Counted from the first letter of the stretch, positions 32,623 to 44,317 are shown. The stretch is 64,000 nt of DNA from Terriglobia bacterium (GCA_023512135.1 JAIMAG010000003.1:124001-188000); one strand, 5' to 3'. Made by a program: numbers and translations. Notes: generated from the letters alone by a model not told the origin.

Positions 32623-33849
32623 ATGCAGAAATCATCCATTCCGCGACTCTCCAGCTCGGCCGAGGAGCTCATTCATCTGGCGGAAACCTACGGCGCGCAC
32701 AACTATCACCCGCTACCGGTCGTCATCGAACGCGGCAGCGGGGTGTGGGTGTGGGACGTCGAGGGCCGCCGATACCTGGACTGCCTTTCCTGCTACTCCG
32801 CGCTCAACCAGGGACACTGCCATCCGAGGATTGCCGAGGCGGCGCGGCGGCAAATGGAAAAAGTCACGCTGACCTCGCGCGCATTTCACAACACCGAGCT
32901 GGGCCCGCTGCTGCAGCAGTTGGCGGAACTGTGCGGGATGGAAATGGTGCTGCCGATGAACTCCGGCGCCGAAGCGGTGGAAACCGCCATCAAGGCCGCG
33001 CGAAAGTGGGGCTACCGGAGCAAAGGCGTGGAAGAAGACCGCGCGGAGATCATCGTTTTCGAAAACAATTTTCACGGACGAACCGTCACCATCATCAGTT
33101 TTTCGACCGAGCCGCAGTACCGGCGCGGCTTCGGCCCGTTCACACCCGGCTTTCGCATCGTGCCGTACGGCGATGCGGCAGCGGCACGGCGTGCCGTGCA
33201 CCGCAACACCGTGGCCATCCTGGTCGAACCGATTCAGGGCGAAGCGGGTGTGATTGTGCCGCCCGAGGGTTTCCTGCGCGAACTGCGCGAGCTCTGTACT
33301 GCGGAAAATCTCCTGCTGATCGCCGACGAAATCCAGACTGGATTGGGCCGCACGGGGAAACTGTTCGCCTGCGAGCATGAAGGCATACAGCCGGACGTCT
33401 ATGTGCTGGGCAAGGCGCTGGGCGGCGGATTCTATCCGGTCTCGGCGGTGGTGGCGTCGCGTGCGGTGCTCGGGGTGTTCGAGCCGGGCGACCACGGCTC
33501 GACCTTCGGTGGCAATCCACTGGCCTGTGCCATTGCGCGGGAAGCACTGCGCGTGCTGGTCGAAGAAAAACTGCCCGAGCGGGCCGCGGAGATGGGCGCC
33601 TATTTTCTGGACGGCCTGCGCAAGCTTTCCTCACCGCACGTGAAGGAAATCCGCGGGCGCGGGCTGCTGATTGGCCTGGAAATCAAGGCCGAGTCCGGCC
33701 CAGCCCGACCGTTCTGCGAGCGGCTGATGGAACAGGGCGTGCTCTGCAAGGAAACGCATCAGCAGGTCATACGACTGGCGCCGCCACTGGTTATCCGCCG
33801 CGAAGAAATCGACTGGGCGCTCGAACGCATCGCCCGTGTGCTCGTCTGA
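32623..33849 (+). CDS. rocD: Class III aminotransferase, ornithine aminotransferase type
   Basis: 408 residues; moves the delta-amino group of ornithine to 2-oxoglutarate, giving glutamate semialdehyde. Motifs: [84 protein letters not shown] with the PLP Asp, and the PLP lysine in [12 protein letters not shown]. The YHPLPV opening and [14 protein letters not shown] favour ornithine aminotransferase over ArgD or GabT, but sequence alone does not exclude related specificities. ATG 32623 begins the family sequence. Confidence 0.88.
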   Translation: MQKSSIPRLSSSAEELIHLAETYGAHNYHPLPVVIERGSGVWVWDVEGRRYLDCLSCYSALNQGHCHPRIAEAARRQMEKVTLTSRAFHNTELGPLLQQLAELCGMEMVLPMNSGAEAVETAIKAARKWGYRSKGVEEDRAEIIVFENNFHGRTVTIISFSTEPQYRRGFGPFTPGFRIVPYGDAAAARRAVHRNTVAILVEPIQGEAGVIVPPEGFLRELRELCTAENLLLIADEIQTGLGRTGKLFACEHEGIQPDVYVLGKALGGGFYPVSAVVASRAVLGVFEPGDHGSTFGGNPLACAIAREALRVLVEEKLPERAAEMGAYFLDGLRKLSSPHVKEIRGRGLLIGLEIKAESGPARPFCERLMEQGVLCKETHQQVIRLAPPLVIRREEIDWALERIARVLV

Positions 33850-33908
33850 GCGCAGCCGTGACTTGCTGGTGCAGGCGTCCCGAGCCGCGCATCCCCGGCC
33901 CTTGCAGC

Positions 33909-35138
33909 TCACGCGCCGGCCTTCTGCGCCTGGCGGCGGAGAAAGGTGGGCACGTCCAGGTCGTCCAGCGCACCCTCCTGGACGATTTCGTTGACACTGC
34001 GCACCACATCGGGAGCAACCCCGTCTGTGCGCTCGGCGCGGGCTGCCTTCCAGCTCTTCGGCAGATAGCTGGGACGCTGGTGGGAACGCCGCGCCGCCGC
34101 TTCTTTGAATCCGGTGGCGATGACGGTGATTTTCACCTGCTCCTTCATCGCTTCGTCCTGGACGGCACCGAAGATGATGTTGGCATTTTCGTGGGCCGCT
34201 TTCTGAATGATGGACGAGGCTTCATGCACTTCATGCAGGGTGAGCGAAGAGGATCCAGTGACGTTGATCAGGATCGCCTGGGCGCCGTTGATCGAGTTGT
34301 CTTCGAGCAGCGGGCTGCTGATGGCGCGATTGGCGGCGTCCACGGCGCGGTTCGGGCCCGAAGCCACCGCCGTGCCCATCACCGCGTAGCCCATGCCGTG
34401 CATGATCGTGCGCACGTCGGCGAAGTCGCGGTTGATGATGCCGGGGATGGTGATGATGTCGCTGATGCCCTGGACGCCCTGGCGCAGGATGTCGTCGGCG
34501 ATGCGAAAAGCTTCGAAGAAACTGGTGCCGCGCTCGACCGTATCCATCAGGCGCTCGTTGGGAATGACGATCACGGTGTCCACGCAGCCGACCAGTTCGC
34601 TGAGCGCCTGCTCGGCCTGCGCCATGCGCCGCTTGCCTTCGAAGGCAAACGGTTTGGTGACCACGGCCACGGTCAGTGCGCCGAGCTCGCTGGCCAGACT
34701 GGCCACGACCGGCGCCGCGCCGCTGCCGGTGCCGCCGCCCAGGCCCGCGGTGATGAACACCATGTCGGCCCCTTCCAGCGCCTCGATGATTTTTTCGGTG
34801 TCCTCGAGCGCCGCTTTGCGGCCGATCTCCGGATTGGCGCCGGCGCCGAGTCCTTTGGTGAGCTTGGCGCCCAGTTGCAATTTCACCGGCGCCTGGGACA
34901 TTTTCAGCGCCTGCATGTCGGTATTCGCGGCGATGAATTCGACCCCTTCGACCCGGGCGCGAATCATGCGGTTGACCGCGTTGGTGCCCCCACCGCCGAC
35001 TCCAATGACCTTGATGCGAGCACCCTGCTGGAGCTCTTCGTTCAGGGCAAACCGGATAGCCGGTTCTTTCTGCGTCATCGTGCGTTCTCCCGTTTCTTCT
35101 GCCGCGATCTTGCGACCACGGAGCATGAATTTTGGCAT
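33909..35138 (-). CDS. ftsZ: Cell division protein FtsZ
   Basis: Tubulin-like GTPase that forms the division ring. The 409 residues include [18 protein letters not shown], the tubulin signature [11 protein letters not shown], NADxxx-type loop SNEx as [11 protein letters not shown], and the C-terminal conserved peptide [10 protein letters not shown] that binds FtsA. Two starts are possible. ATG 35136-35138 has GAGGTG 6 nt upstream and begins 4 nt past the ftsA stop, while ATG 35076-35078 gives a more usual N-terminus. I prefer the first because of its ribosome site. Last gene of the dcw cluster. Confidence 0.97.
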   Translation of the reverse strand: MPKFMLRGRKIAAEETGERTMTQKEPAIRFALNEELQQGARIKVIGVGGGGTNAVNRMIRARVEGVEFIAANTDMQALKMSQAPVKLQLGAKLTKGLGAGANPEIGRKAALEDTEKIIEALEGADMVFITAGLGGGTGSGAAPVVASLASELGALTVAVVTKPFAFEGKRRMAQAEQALSELVGCVDTVIVIPNERLMDTVERGTSFFEAFRIADDILRQGVQGISDIITIPGIINRDFADVRTIMHGMGYAVMGTAVASGPNRAVDAANRAISSPLLEDNSINGAQAILINVTGSSSLTLHEVHEASSIIQKAAHENANIIFGAVQDEAMKEQVKITVIATGFKEAAARRSHQRPSYLPKSWKAARAERTDGVAPDVVRSVNEIVQEGALDDLDVPTFLRRQAQKAGA

Positions 35139-35142
35139 GAAT

Positions 35143-36360
35143 TCACCTCGCCGACCCTGCGAACAGGGCCTTGAGTTTGGCGGCCAGTCCCGTGGGACGC
35201 TGCGCGGCCAGGCGACGCGCGCGAATCCCGTAGAGCAGCAGCCCGATGGCGGTAGCGTATTCGGGCTGGGTGACTTCCTCGGTCATGCCCTCCAACCCGC
35301 GCGGCACCGCCACACGCGCAGGCAGTTCGAAGAAATTTTCCGCCAGCTCGGCCAGGCCGGCGAGCTTTGCGGCACCGCCGGTGAGCACCAACCCGGCCGG
35401 AATTTGCGATTCCAGTCCGGCTCGTTGCAGCTCTTCCCGAACCAGCGCGAGCAGTTCCTGGGCGCGCGGCTCGACGATTTCGCACAGCATGCGCGCAAAG
35501 ATCGTGCGCGGGGGACGATCGCCGACCGTGGCAATCTCGATGGCCACGTCTTCCCGCAGCAGCGGCCGCCAGGCCACCGCGCACTCGCGCTTGACGCGTT
35601 CTGCTTCCGGCAGGGGCGTGCGCAGGCCGACCGCCAGGTCGTTCGTGAAGTGGTCGCCGCCGACCGGGATCGCCGCCGTGTACCGCACCACACCGCCGGT
35701 GAAGACCACCAGGTCGGTGGTGCCACCCCCGATGTCGAGCAGGCAGCAGCCGAGCTCGCGCTCATCGTCGGTCAGGCAGGCATCGGCTGAAGCCAGCGGC
35801 TCGAGCACCGTGTCGGTGACGTGCACGCCGGCACGGTTCACCGCGGTGACGATGTTCTGCGTGGCCGAAATCGAGGCCGTGACCAGGTGCACATCGGCTT
35901 CCAGCTTCTGCCCGACCATCCCGATGGGGTCGCGGATGTTGTCCTGGCCGTCGAGGAAGAACTGCTGCGGCAGCACGTGCAGAATCTCGCGGTCTTCGGG
36001 CAGGCTGACACTGCGCGCGGCTTCGACGGCCCGGCGGACATCTTCCTTCTGCACTTCCCGCGGGCGGCTGCCCAGGGAAATCCCGCCCCGACTGTTCACT
36101 CCGCGCACATGCCCGCCGGAAACACCGATCCAGGCCGATTCGACCGGCACGCCGGCGGCCGATTCAGCCGCTTCGAGCGCGCGGTGGATCGAGCCGACGG
36201 CCGCATCCAGATTGACGATGACGCCGCGGCGCAGGCCACGCGATTCCGCGGCGCCCATGCCGAGGAATCGGACGTGTTCGTCCTGCGGCTCGCAAATCAG
36301 CACGCAGGTTTTCGTGCTGCCCACGTCCAGCGCGACGATGTGACGACTTTCTTTCCTCAT
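35143..36360 (-). CDS. ftsA: Cell division protein FtsA
   Basis: Actin-fold ATPase that tethers FtsZ to the membrane. The 405 residues begin [18 protein letters not shown] (phosphate-1), followed by SHA-type 1C domain sequence ([23 protein letters not shown]), [17 protein letters not shown] (phosphate-2) and [22 protein letters not shown] (adenosine). A C-terminal amphipathic helix ([12 protein letters not shown]) provides the membrane anchor. Overlaps ftsQ by 4 nt. Confidence 0.96.
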   Translation of the reverse strand: MRKESRHIVALDVGSTKTCVLICEPQDEHVRFLGMGAAESRGLRRGVIVNLDAAVGSIHRALEAAESAAGVPVESAWIGVSGGHVRGVNSRGGISLGSRPREVQKEDVRRAVEAARSVSLPEDREILHVLPQQFFLDGQDNIRDPIGMVGQKLEADVHLVTASISATQNIVTAVNRAGVHVTDTVLEPLASADACLTDDERELGCCLLDIGGGTTDLVVFTGGVVRYTAAIPVGGDHFTNDLAVGLRTPLPEAERVKRECAVAWRPLLREDVAIEIATVGDRPPRTIFARMLCEIVEPRAQELLALVREELQRAGLESQIPAGLVLTGGAAKLAGLAELAENFFELPARVAVPRGLEGMTEEVTQPEYATAIGLLLYGIRARRLAAQRPTGLAAKLKALFAGSAR

Positions 36361-37265
36361 GGCCGTTCTTCCGGATTGACGACCACCTGCCGCTCAAACC
36401 GCAAATCGACCGCTTCGACGTGACCGGCCGTGGCCCGCCACTGGCCTATGTTCTCCAGAAACAGAGAGAAGCGGCGCGCAAAGTCGCGGTCGCCGAAATG
36501 GACCAGCACGGAGGCCGACTGGCCAGCGCCACGGCCGAGCTCGGGCAGCTCGACGAGCACGGCCTTCAGGTTGCTGGCCTCGGCGAGGTCCACCTCGCTG
36601 ACGTACTGCGAGGCGCCCGCGCGCACCGCTTCGATCTGCGCCAGAAACTGCACGTAGAGCTGCATGCGTCGCTGCCGCTCGCTGGCAACCATGCCTGCAT
36701 GCAAACCGCTGACCACCGGAAAACGGAAGTCGGCACCGCCTTCCACCGGCGGGTCGAGAATCACGCCGTGGGCATCGACCAGGGCCAGCGTCGGACCAAG
36801 CCGCAGAAACGCCACCGGCGTGCGCTCGACCAGTTCCACCTCGATCCGATTCGGGAGCACCCGGCGTACGGTGGCGCGTTCGACCCAGGGAATCGCTTCC
36901 ACAGCGGCACGACGCTCGGCCAGCGGCACCTGCAGAACACTGCGATAGCGGTCCGGATAGAACTTCTCCAGGATCGTGGCGCGGCTCACATAGCGGTTGC
37001 CTGTGACCACGACCTGTGCCGGCGAGGCCAGCGCCATTTGCGGGGCGTGGAGCAGAAACTCCACACCCAGGTAGCCCGCCCCGGTCGCCGCCACCCCCGC
37101 CAAGGCGAGCAGGGTCCGGCGCAGATAGACGCGGCGCGCTTCGCGGCTGAAGCGGCGCCGGCGAATTTCCACCGGCCGCTGTCGCCGCAGATAGCGCGGC
37201 TCCTCGCGTTCGGGCGCGAGGACCGCGTCGGAGGGATAGAGCTGCTCGTCCACCATATCCTTCAC
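36357..37265 (-). CDS. ftsQ: Cell division protein FtsQ
   Basis: 302 residues. Basic cytoplasmic N-terminus, one membrane helix at about residues 50-70 (TLLALAGVAATGAGYLGVEFLL), then the POTRA domain (VVVTGNRYVSRATILEKFYP, LAERRAAVEAIPWVERATVRRVLPNRIEVELVERTPVAF) and the FtsQ beta domain. Links early divisome to FtsL/FtsB/FtsWI. Position between murB and ftsA is standard. Starts within the stop of murB. Confidence 0.93.
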   Translation of the reverse strand: MKDMVDEQLYPSDAVLAPEREEPRYLRRQRPVEIRRRRFSREARRVYLRRTLLALAGVAATGAGYLGVEFLLHAPQMALASPAQVVVTGNRYVSRATILEKFYPDRYRSVLQVPLAERRAAVEAIPWVERATVRRVLPNRIEVELVERTPVAFLRLGPTLALVDAHGVILDPPVEGGADFRFPVVSGLHAGMVASERQRRMQLYVQFLAQIEAVRAGASQYVSEVDLAEASNLKAVLVELPELGRGAGQSASVLVHFGDRDFARRFSLFLENIGQWRATAGHVEAVDLRFERQVVVNPEERP

Positions 37266-38170
37266 GCCCTCCAGATGATGACCTCCTCTTCGAGCTCGAC
37301 TCCATAGGCGCGGCGCACTCGTTCCCGCACCAGGTCAATCAGCCGCAGCATATCGGCGCAGGTGGCCGCTCCGGCGTTAATGAAAAAATTGGCGTGCCGG
37401 TCGCTGACCATGGCGTCCCCCACGCGAAAACCTTTCAATCCCAGCTCGTCGATCAACCGCCCAGCGGAAGCGCCCGGAGGATTCTTGAAGATGCACCCGG
37501 CCGACTTCTGGTTCAAAGGTTGACTGGCACGGCGCTTTTCATTGCAGATGCGGATCGTTTGCAGGATTTCCGCGAACGGCTTGGAGACAAGTTCCAGCTT
37601 CACTGCCAGCATCATATCATCGGCGTCAAATGAAGTGTGCCGGTATTCGAACCGGATCTGCTCGCCGCGCAGCGTTTCGATGGCGCCGCCGGCGGCACGG
37701 TAGACGACGACTTCGCGGACGAAACTGCCGATCTGGGTTCCATAGGCGCCCGCGTTCATGCGCAGCGCTCCGCCGACCGACCCGGGCACGCCGATCAATC
37801 CTTCCATACCACCCAGGTCGGCGCGTGCACACTGGGTGACGGTGGCGCCCAGGTCCGCGGCAGCGTCTACCCAGGCCGTCCGACCTTCGATCCGCACCGC
37901 CGGCTCGAGCGGAGCCAGTTGCAGCACCACCCAGGGCAGCTCGCCATCGGCGACCAGCAGGTTGCTGCCCCCGCCGAGCAGCCGGAACGGAATGTCGTGG
38001 TCGCGCAGCAGCCGCACCAGTTCCGGCAGCGCCTGGCGGTCGCCGATGCGCAGCAGGTCTGTGGTGCCGCCGATGCCGAAGTAGGTGCGCTCGGCCAGAG
38101 CGGCACCGGGCAGCCGTTGCACGCCGAGCCGCGGCAGGGCGGCCAGCAGTTCCGGGTTCTCAATCCGCAT
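37262..38170 (-). CDS. murB: UDP-N-acetylenolpyruvoylglucosamine reductase
   Basis: FAD enzyme that makes UDP-MurNAc. The 302 residues show the FAD site [46 protein letters not shown], the catalytic Ser in [14 protein letters not shown] and the terminal Glu in LEEEVIIW. The gene starts inside the 3' end of murC (11-nt overlap), so it is translationally coupled. Placed between murC and ftsQ, as in many diderm and Gram-positive clusters. Confidence 0.95.
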   Translation of the reverse strand: MRIENPELLAALPRLGVQRLPGAALAERTYFGIGGTTDLLRIGDRQALPELVRLLRDHDIPFRLLGGGSNLLVADGELPWVVLQLAPLEPAVRIEGRTAWVDAAADLGATVTQCARADLGGMEGLIGVPGSVGGALRMNAGAYGTQIGSFVREVVVYRAAGGAIETLRGEQIRFEYRHTSFDADDMMLAVKLELVSKPFAEILQTIRICNEKRRASQPLNQKSAGCIFKNPPGASAGRLIDELGLKGFRVGDAMVSDRHANFFINAGAATCADMLRLIDLVRERVRRAYGVELEEEVIIWRA

Positions 38171-39566
38171 CGCGAGTTGTCACCTTTGCACCGAGCAGCA
38201 TCGCCAGCTCTTCGACAGCTCGGCCGACGCTGCCGGCACCAATCGTCATGATGGCATCGCCCGGCCGGGCTTCTGCCAGCAGCACTTCGATACCTTCCTG
38301 CAACGTGCTGCGATAGAGCACCCGCTTGTGCCCGGCGGCCCGGATGGCTTCGGCCAGCGCTTCGCCGGTGACGCCGGCAATCGGGTCTTCGCTGGCCGCA
38401 TAGATATCGGTCAGCACGAGCAGATCCGCCTGATGGAACGCACCCAGGAATTCGTCCCACAGATGCTTGGTGCGCGTGTAGCGGTGCGGCTGGAACAGCA
38501 CCAGGATGCGTTCGAAACCGCAGAGCCGTGCCGCGTCCAGCGTGGCGCGGATTTCGGCTGGATGATGTCCGTAGTCATCAATCAACGTGACGCCGTTGGC
38601 AGTGCCGCGAATCTCAAAGCGGCGACCTACGCCGGTGAACGAGCCCAGCCCGGTGCGGATCTGCTCCGGCGTCAGGCCCAGATACAAGCCAACAGCCGCG
38701 GCCGCGGCCGCGTTGCGCACATTGTGCAGCCCGGGTGGATGCGGCAGAAAGAACCGGCCGAGCTCGGCCCCGCGATAGACGAGATCGAACTCGCTTTCCA
38801 ATCCCAGCAGCTTCACGTTGCGGATCTGCAGGTCCGCCTGCTGCGAGGTGCCGTAGCTGATCACGGGCCGCTTCACCTGAGGCAGGATGGCCTGCACGTT
38901 GGTGTCGTCCAGGCAGAGCACCGCTGCGCCGTAAAAGGGCACACGGTTAACAAACTGCAAGAAGGCCGACTGGATGTCTTCGAGCGAGTCGTATTGATCC
39001 AGATGTTCGCGGTCAATGTTGGTCACCACGGCCACGACCGGAGCCAGCAGCAGAAAGGTGCGATCGCTTTCATCGGCTTCGACCACCATGTATTCGCCCT
39101 TGCCGAGCCGCGCCGTTGTGCCCGCCTGATTGACGCGGCCGCCGACGACGAACGTGGGGTCCAGGCCTGCAGCGGCAAGCACCGCGGCGACCATCGACGT
39201 CGTCGTTGTTTTGCCATGCGCGCCGGCCACCGCGATGCCGTATTTCAGCCGCATCAGCTCCGCCAGCATTTCCGCGCGCGGGATGACCGGAATTTTCTGT
39301 CGCCGCGCTTCGACGACTTCCGGGTTGTCCGGCCGCACCGCCGAGGAGACCACCACAACGTGTGCGCCGGCCACATGTTCGGCACGGTGCCCTTCGCAGA
39401 TGGTGGCGCCCAGCTTCCGCAGTCGCTCGGTGATGGCCGAGGCTTTCAGGTCGGAACCGGAGACCGAATAGCCGAGCGTCAGCAGCACTTCTGCAATCCC
39501 GCTCATGCCGATGCCGCCGATGCCCACCAGGTGAATGCGTTGAAAATTGCGGAAGCGAACCATCAT
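38160..39566 (-). CDS. murC: UDP-N-acetylmuramate--L-alanine ligase
   Basis: Adds the first amino acid of the stem peptide. The 468 residues have [18 protein letters not shown], the ATP-binding [44 protein letters not shown] and [14 protein letters not shown], all diagnostic of MurC. Two consecutive ATG codons (39561-39566) form the start; the first overlaps the murG stop. A longer open frame upstream to 39758 lies inside murG. Confidence 0.96.
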   Translation of the reverse strand: MMVRFRNFQRIHLVGIGGIGMSGIAEVLLTLGYSVSGSDLKASAITERLRKLGATICEGHRAEHVAGAHVVVVSSAVRPDNPEVVEARRQKIPVIPRAEMLAELMRLKYGIAVAGAHGKTTTTSMVAAVLAAAGLDPTFVVGGRVNQAGTTARLGKGEYMVVEADESDRTFLLLAPVVAVVTNIDREHLDQYDSLEDIQSAFLQFVNRVPFYGAAVLCLDDTNVQAILPQVKRPVISYGTSQQADLQIRNVKLLGLESEFDLVYRGAELGRFFLPHPPGLHNVRNAAAAAAVGLYLGLTPEQIRTGLGSFTGVGRRFEIRGTANGVTLIDDYGHHPAEIRATLDAARLCGFERILVLFQPHRYTRTKHLWDEFLGAFHQADLLVLTDIYAASEDPIAGVTGEALAEAIRAAGHKRVLYRSTLQEGIEVLLAEARPGDAIMTIGAGSVGRAVEELAMLLGAKVTTRDAD

Positions 39567-40630
39567 CGGCGCACCTTCTCTTCCAGGAAGTCCACGATCG
39601 CCTCGGCAGCGTGCGGACGCGCCAGCGCGCGCACCCGCTGCTCGATCGCGGCAATCTGCTGGGGCTGGGTAAGCAGAGCGGCAATCGCGTCGGCCAGCCG
39701 TCCGGCGGTGAGCTCCTCCTGAGGAATCATGCGGGCGGCGCCCGCGGCAGCGAACCACTGGGCGTTGTGCAATTGATGTCCTTCGGCTGCCGCACCGAAG
39801 GGAACGAGAATAGCGGCGCGCCCGGCAGCAGCAATCTCAGCCAGGGTCACCGCGCCCGCGCGCGAGACGAGCACGTCGGCGCGGGCCATGCACTGCGCCA
39901 TGTCCTCGATGAAGGGCACCACCTCCGCTGCCAGCTTCCGCGCGGCATAGGCCTCGCGCACCGCATTATAGTCGCGTTCTCCGGTCTGGTGAATGAAGAA
40001 GAGCTGCTGCCGAAAGCGCTCGAGCAGCGGGAGCGCTTCGACCACGGTGCGATTCAGAACCTGCGCTCCTTGACTGCCGCCGGTGATCAGCACCGTGAAC
40101 GGTTCGCGATGCTGGCGCGGCGGGACGCGGAAGAACTCCTCGCGCACCGGGCAGCCGGTCTGGCGGGCACGCGCGCCCCAGTAGTCGCCCTGCGGGAATG
40201 CGGTGGCTACGCCGTCGGCCAGCGGGCCGAGCAGCCGGTTGGTGAAGCCCGGCTTCGCGTTGGGCTCAAAAATCACGGTCGGGATGCCCAGCATCCGCGC
40301 CTGCAACAGCACCGGCCCGGAGGCGTAGCCACCCACGCCCAGGGCCGCCGCAGGACGATGGCGGCGCAGCACGCGCGCAGCATCCGCCAGAGCCACGGGG
40401 AGCAGCGCCAGGTTGCGCAGCAGACGAATTCCGCCGATACCCTTTAGTCCGGCGACCCGAATCGTCTCCAGGGGCAGGCCGGCTGCGGGCACCAGCTTCG
40501 TTTCCAGGCCGCGTTCGGTTCCGACCATGACCACCTCGCGATCTCGGCCGCGCTTCAACCACTCCCGGGCGACCGCGAGCGCCGGGAAGATATGGCCCCC
40601 GGTTCCCCCGCCAGCGATTGCGAGCTTCAT
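39563..40630 (-). CDS. murG: Lipid II synthase (UDP-GlcNAc transferase MurG)
   Basis: Adds GlcNAc to lipid I on the inner face of the inner membrane. The 355 residues have the first glycine loop [16 protein letters not shown], the second [29 protein letters not shown] and [24 protein letters not shown] (donor binding). Normal length. Follows ftsW by 27 nt and overlaps murC. Confidence 0.96.
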   Translation of the reverse strand: MKLAIAGGGTGGHIFPALAVAREWLKRGRDREVVMVGTERGLETKLVPAAGLPLETIRVAGLKGIGGIRLLRNLALLPVALADAARVLRRHRPAAALGVGGYASGPVLLQARMLGIPTVIFEPNAKPGFTNRLLGPLADGVATAFPQGDYWGARARQTGCPVREEFFRVPPRQHREPFTVLITGGSQGAQVLNRTVVEALPLLERFRQQLFFIHQTGERDYNAVREAYAARKLAAEVVPFIEDMAQCMARADVLVSRAGAVTLAEIAAAGRAAILVPFGAAAEGHQLHNAQWFAAAGAARMIPQEELTAGRLADAIAALLTQPQQIAAIEQRVRALARPHAAEAIVDFLEEKVRR

Positions 40631-40657
40631 AGCACCATCGGCACTGTGCGTCTCGCT

Positions 40658-41761
40658 TCAGTCGGCATGCTGAGCGATGTTCAACAGCACGCCGGTGGCC
40701 AGCAGCATCACCAGCAGGCTGGAACCGCCATAGCTGATAAACGGCAGCGGGATTCCCTTGGTGGGCATCAGACCCAGCACGACGCTCAGATTGATCAGGG
40801 CCTGCCCGAGAACCATCACCGTGATGCCCACAGCGGCCAGCCGCCCGAACGCATCCGGTGCCGCCAGCGCCGCACGAAAACCTCGCCAGCCATAGATTCC
40901 AAACAGGGCCATCACCGCCAGCGCGCCGAGAAATCCCAGCTCTTCGCAAAGCACGGCGAAGATGAAGTCCGTGTGCGCTTCCGGCAGATAGAACAGCTTC
41001 TGGCGCGACTCCATCAGTCCCACACCGGTCAGCCCTCCGCTGCCTACCGCAATCAGCGACTGGAGCAACTGGAAGCCACTGCCCTGCGGATCCGCTTCCG
41101 GATTCAGGAACACCAGCACACGCCTCAGCCGGTAGGGTTCGGCGAGGATCAGAGCAGCCAGAGCGGGCACCGTTACGCCGGCGGCGCCGACCAGATAGCG
41201 CCAGTCCAAGCCGGCAACAAACAGCATGGCCAGGGCAATCAGAAAAATCTCGAAAGCGGTGCCCAGGTCCGGCTCCAGCACCACCAGGGCGACCACAATC
41301 AGCACCGGACCCAGGGCCGGCAGCAGCGTGCGGCGAAAGTCGTTGACGCCGAAGCTCTGCGGACGCAGCCGCGCTTCCAGCAGCGCCGCCAGATAGAAAA
41401 TCACGACCAGTTTGGCAAGCTCGGAAGGCTGCAGCCGCAGCGGGCCAAAATGTATCCAGCGGTGTGCGGCGTTGATGGGAGGAAAGAAAAACACGGCGGT
41501 GAGCAGCAGCAGGATGCCGCACAGGCTCGTATAGATCACCACAGGCTGGCGAAGCCTGCGGTAGTCGACCTGCATGAGCGCAAACATGCCGCCCAGCCCC
41601 AACAGCAGCCAGAGGGCCTGCCGCCCGATGAAGCCGTAGGGGCTGCCCAGCTCTTCCTCGGCGGTCACCGCCGAGGCACTGAACACCATGACCGCACCCA
41701 CCAGACACAGCGCCAGCGTGGCCCCGTACAGCCAGCGATCGAACTGCACCGCGCGGGGCAT
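40658..41761 (-). CDS. ftsW: Lipid II polymerase FtsW (SEDS family)
   Basis: 367 residues with about ten membrane helices. SEDS features are FSASAVTAEEELG, RWIHFGPLRLQPSELAKL, the catalytic-region Asp in VVLEPDLGTAFEI, LLQSLIAVGSGGLTGVGLMESRQKLFYLPEAHTDFIFAVLCEELGF, and LPFISYGGSSLLVML near the end. Works with the ftsI product encoded in the same cluster. The start codon overlaps the stop of murD. Confidence 0.95.
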   Translation of the reverse strand: MPRAVQFDRWLYGATLALCLVGAVMVFSASAVTAEEELGSPYGFIGRQALWLLLGLGGMFALMQVDYRRLRQPVVIYTSLCGILLLLTAVFFFPPINAAHRWIHFGPLRLQPSELAKLVVIFYLAALLEARLRPQSFGVNDFRRTLLPALGPVLIVVALVVLEPDLGTAFEIFLIALAMLFVAGLDWRYLVGAAGVTVPALAALILAEPYRLRRVLVFLNPEADPQGSGFQLLQSLIAVGSGGLTGVGLMESRQKLFYLPEAHTDFIFAVLCEELGFLGALAVMALFGIYGWRGFRAALAAPDAFGRLAAVGITVMVLGQALINLSVVLGLMPTKGIPLPFISYGGSSLLVMLLATGVLLNIAQHAD

Positions 41762-43176
41762 CAGCGCACCTCCGCCGCGTGTTGCTGGACGAGCTGGCGC
41801 ACGAGCTGTTTGAAGACGCGGCCGCGGTGTTCGAAGTTTTCGAACTGGTCGAAGCTGGCACAGGCCGGGGCGAGCAGCACGGTGTCGCCCGGCTGAGCGT
41901 TCGCGTACGCCAGATGCACAGCACGATCGAGCGTGCCGGCCTGTTCCACCGGCACGACACCCTGCAACTGCGCGGCAATTTTTTCCGCGGCCGAGCCGAT
42001 CAGCAGAACGAGCCTAGCGCGACGTTTCAGGGCGGGCGCAAGCAAAGTGAAATCGCCGCCTTTGTCCTTGCCGCCCAGAATCACCAGCAGCGAGCCCGAG
42101 AAGGCGTCGAGGGCCTTCAAGGTGGCGTCGACATTGGTGGCTTTCGAATCGTTGTAAAAACTCACCCCGCCCAGCTCGGCGACAAACTCCAGCCGGTGTT
42201 CGACACCGGCAAAACTGCGCACCCCGGCCGCAATCGCCGCCGGCGAGGCGCCCGCCAGATAAGCCGCCGCGGCCGCCGCAAGCACATTTTCTACGTTGTG
42301 GGCGCCGCGCAAGCCGATTTCGCTGCAATGGAGCAGGACCGTTTCGCGGCCGTCCTCCCGGAAAACGATCTCCTCGCCGTTGTCTGAAAGCGTCGCCGAG
42401 GCACGCAGACAGGTGCCGGCGGCCACCCGCCGGGTGCGACTGAACCAGTAGACACGGGGCCGCACCGGCATCTGTTCGGTGACGTGCGGGTCGTCCGCAT
42501 TCAGCACGGCAGCATCGCGCTCGGTCTGGTTTTCGAACATCCGCGCCTTAGCAGCCGCATAGGCGGCAAAAGACGGATGGCGGTCCAGATGATCCGGGGT
42601 CAGGTTCAGCAGCACGCCGACGTCGGGACGAAACGCGTGGATCGTTTCCAGTTGAAAACTGCTCACCTCGGCGACCGTGACGGTGGCCTCGCTGGAGGTT
42701 TCGACGCGCGAGATCAGGGGAATGCCGATGTTGCCGCCGACCAGCGTCGGGATGCCGGCTGCTTCCAGAATGTGGCCCGTCAGCGCGGTCGTGGTGGTTT
42801 TGCCGTTCGATCCGGTGATGGCAATCAGGCGCCCGCGCAGGAACCGCCAGGCCAGCTCGATTTCGCTCCACACCGGGATGCCGGCGGCCCGCGCGGCATT
42901 CAGGTACGGCGCATCGGCCGGCACGCCCGGGCTGGGGACGATCAGGTCCTGGTTCAGAAAAGTTTCCCGGCGATGGCCGCCGAGCTCGAGCGCAACGCCG
43001 GCAGCATGCAGCTTGGCGGCGGCTTCCGCCACCTGCTCTGCGCTGCGCTCTTCGCTGGCGGTAACCTGTGCGCCGCGGGCTGCGCAGAACAGCGCGGTGG
43101 CAATGCCGGTGCGGGCCAGTCCGACGACCAGCACGCGCTTGCCGCTCAGTTCCACGGTAGGTTTCATAGCCTGCAT
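41761..43176 (-). CDS. murD: UDP-N-acetylmuramoylalanine--D-glutamate ligase
   Basis: 471 residues. The N-terminal UDP-MurNAc domain (RVLVVGLARTGIATALF), the central ATP-binding motif LIAITGSNGKTTTTALTGHIL, AEVSSFQLETI, LNLTPDHLDRHPSFAAYAAAK and the C-terminal YNDSKATNVDATLKAL with LVILGGKDKGGDF identify MurD. A second ATG lies three codons in and may be the real start. Confidence 0.96.
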   Translation of the reverse strand: MQAMKPTVELSGKRVLVVGLARTGIATALFCAARGAQVTASEERSAEQVAEAAAKLHAAGVALELGGHRRETFLNQDLIVPSPGVPADAPYLNAARAAGIPVWSEIELAWRFLRGRLIAITGSNGKTTTTALTGHILEAAGIPTLVGGNIGIPLISRVETSSEATVTVAEVSSFQLETIHAFRPDVGVLLNLTPDHLDRHPSFAAYAAAKARMFENQTERDAAVLNADDPHVTEQMPVRPRVYWFSRTRRVAAGTCLRASATLSDNGEEIVFREDGRETVLLHCSEIGLRGAHNVENVLAAAAAAYLAGASPAAIAAGVRSFAGVEHRLEFVAELGGVSFYNDSKATNVDATLKALDAFSGSLLVILGGKDKGGDFTLLAPALKRRARLVLLIGSAAEKIAAQLQGVVPVEQAGTLDRAVHLAYANAQPGDTVLLAPACASFDQFENFEHRGRVFKQLVRQLVQQHAAEVR

Positions 43177-43183
43177 CCCTGCC

Positions 43184-44317
43184 TCAGCGCAGCTTCAGCG
43201 TGGTCAACGAAAACAGCGCGAAGACCAGGGCGGCGATCCAGAAGCGCACGATAATCTTCGATTCGCTCCACCCCATCAGCTCGAAGTGATGGTGCAGCGG
43301 GGCCATGCGGAAGATACGCCGACCGGTCAGCCGGTAGTAGCCCACCTGCAAAATCACCGAGAGCGCTTCGATCACAAACACACCGCCCACGAAGAACAGC
43401 AGAATCTCTTGCTTGATTATCACCGCGACGGTGCCGATCGCCCCGCCCAGCGCCAGGGAACCTACATCGCCCATGAAAATTTCGGCCGGATGGGCGTTGT
43501 ACCAGAGGAAGCCCAGGGCCGCACCCGTGATCGCTCCGCAGAAAATCGTCAGCTCGCCTACCTGCGGCATCTTGGCCAGGTCGAGGTACTCGGCAAAGCG
43601 GGAATGGCTGGAGACGTAGGTGAGCGCCGTCCAGGCCGCCGCGGCAATCATCACACAGCCAATCGCCAACCCGTCCAGTCCGTCGGTCAGATTCACGGCG
43701 TTCGACGAACCCACAATCACCAGGATCAGAAAGACCAGAAACGGCAGATAGGCCAGCGGCCACCAGTAGGGATTGGCGAGCAGCGCGTCGATCACCAGGT
43801 CGGGGCGCACGTTTTTGAAGAACGGCATCAGCAACTCGGTGGAGTAGAGGCCCAGGGCTTTGTAGGCCACCAGGGTGACCCCGATCGCCAGCGCGACCGT
43901 AATCTGCAGAAACAGCTTGGTGCGCGCCGTCAGACCCAGATTGTGCCGGCGTACGACCTTGCGGTAATCATCGGCAAAGCCAATCGCGGAAAACGCCACG
44001 GTGGCAAACAGCGCCAGCAACACGAACGGATTGCGCAGATCAGCCCAGAGCAGCGTGGGCAGCACAATCGCCAGCACGATCAGGATCCCGCCCATCGTCG
44101 GTGTGCCGGCTTTTTTCAGGTGATTCCGCGGGCCTTCTTCGCGGATGAACTGACCGATTTGCAGCGCGCGCAGCCGACGAATCATCCAGGGACCGAGCAG
44201 CAAGCACAGCAGCAGCGCGGTCAGGCTGGCCATCGCCGTCCGCACGGTGATGTACCGGAAGACGTTCAGCGGACTGAAGTACGGCTCCAGCACATGGTAG
44301 AGCAAATAGTAGAGCAT
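43184..44317 (-). CDS. mraY: Phospho-N-acetylmuramoyl-pentapeptide transferase
   Basis: Makes lipid I at the inner membrane. The 377 residues have ten predicted helices and the MraY signatures KKAGTPTMGGILIVL, FADDYRKVVRRHNLGL (catalytic Asp-Asp), GSSNAVNLTDGLDGLAIG, FLWYNAHPAEIFMGDVGSLALGG and RIFRMAPLHHHFELMGWSESKI. ATG 44315-44317 gives the standard N-terminus; the frame is open upstream into murF. Confidence 0.96.
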   Translation of the reverse strand: MLYYLLYHVLEPYFSPLNVFRYITVRTAMASLTALLLCLLLGPWMIRRLRALQIGQFIREEGPRNHLKKAGTPTMGGILIVLAIVLPTLLWADLRNPFVLLALFATVAFSAIGFADDYRKVVRRHNLGLTARTKLFLQITVALAIGVTLVAYKALGLYSTELLMPFFKNVRPDLVIDALLANPYWWPLAYLPFLVFLILVIVGSSNAVNLTDGLDGLAIGCVMIAAAAWTALTYVSSHSRFAEYLDLAKMPQVGELTIFCGAITGAALGFLWYNAHPAEIFMGDVGSLALGGAIGTVAVIIKQEILLFFVGGVFVIEALSVILQVGYYRLTGRRIFRMAPLHHHFELMGWSESKIIVRFWIAALVFALFSLTTLKLR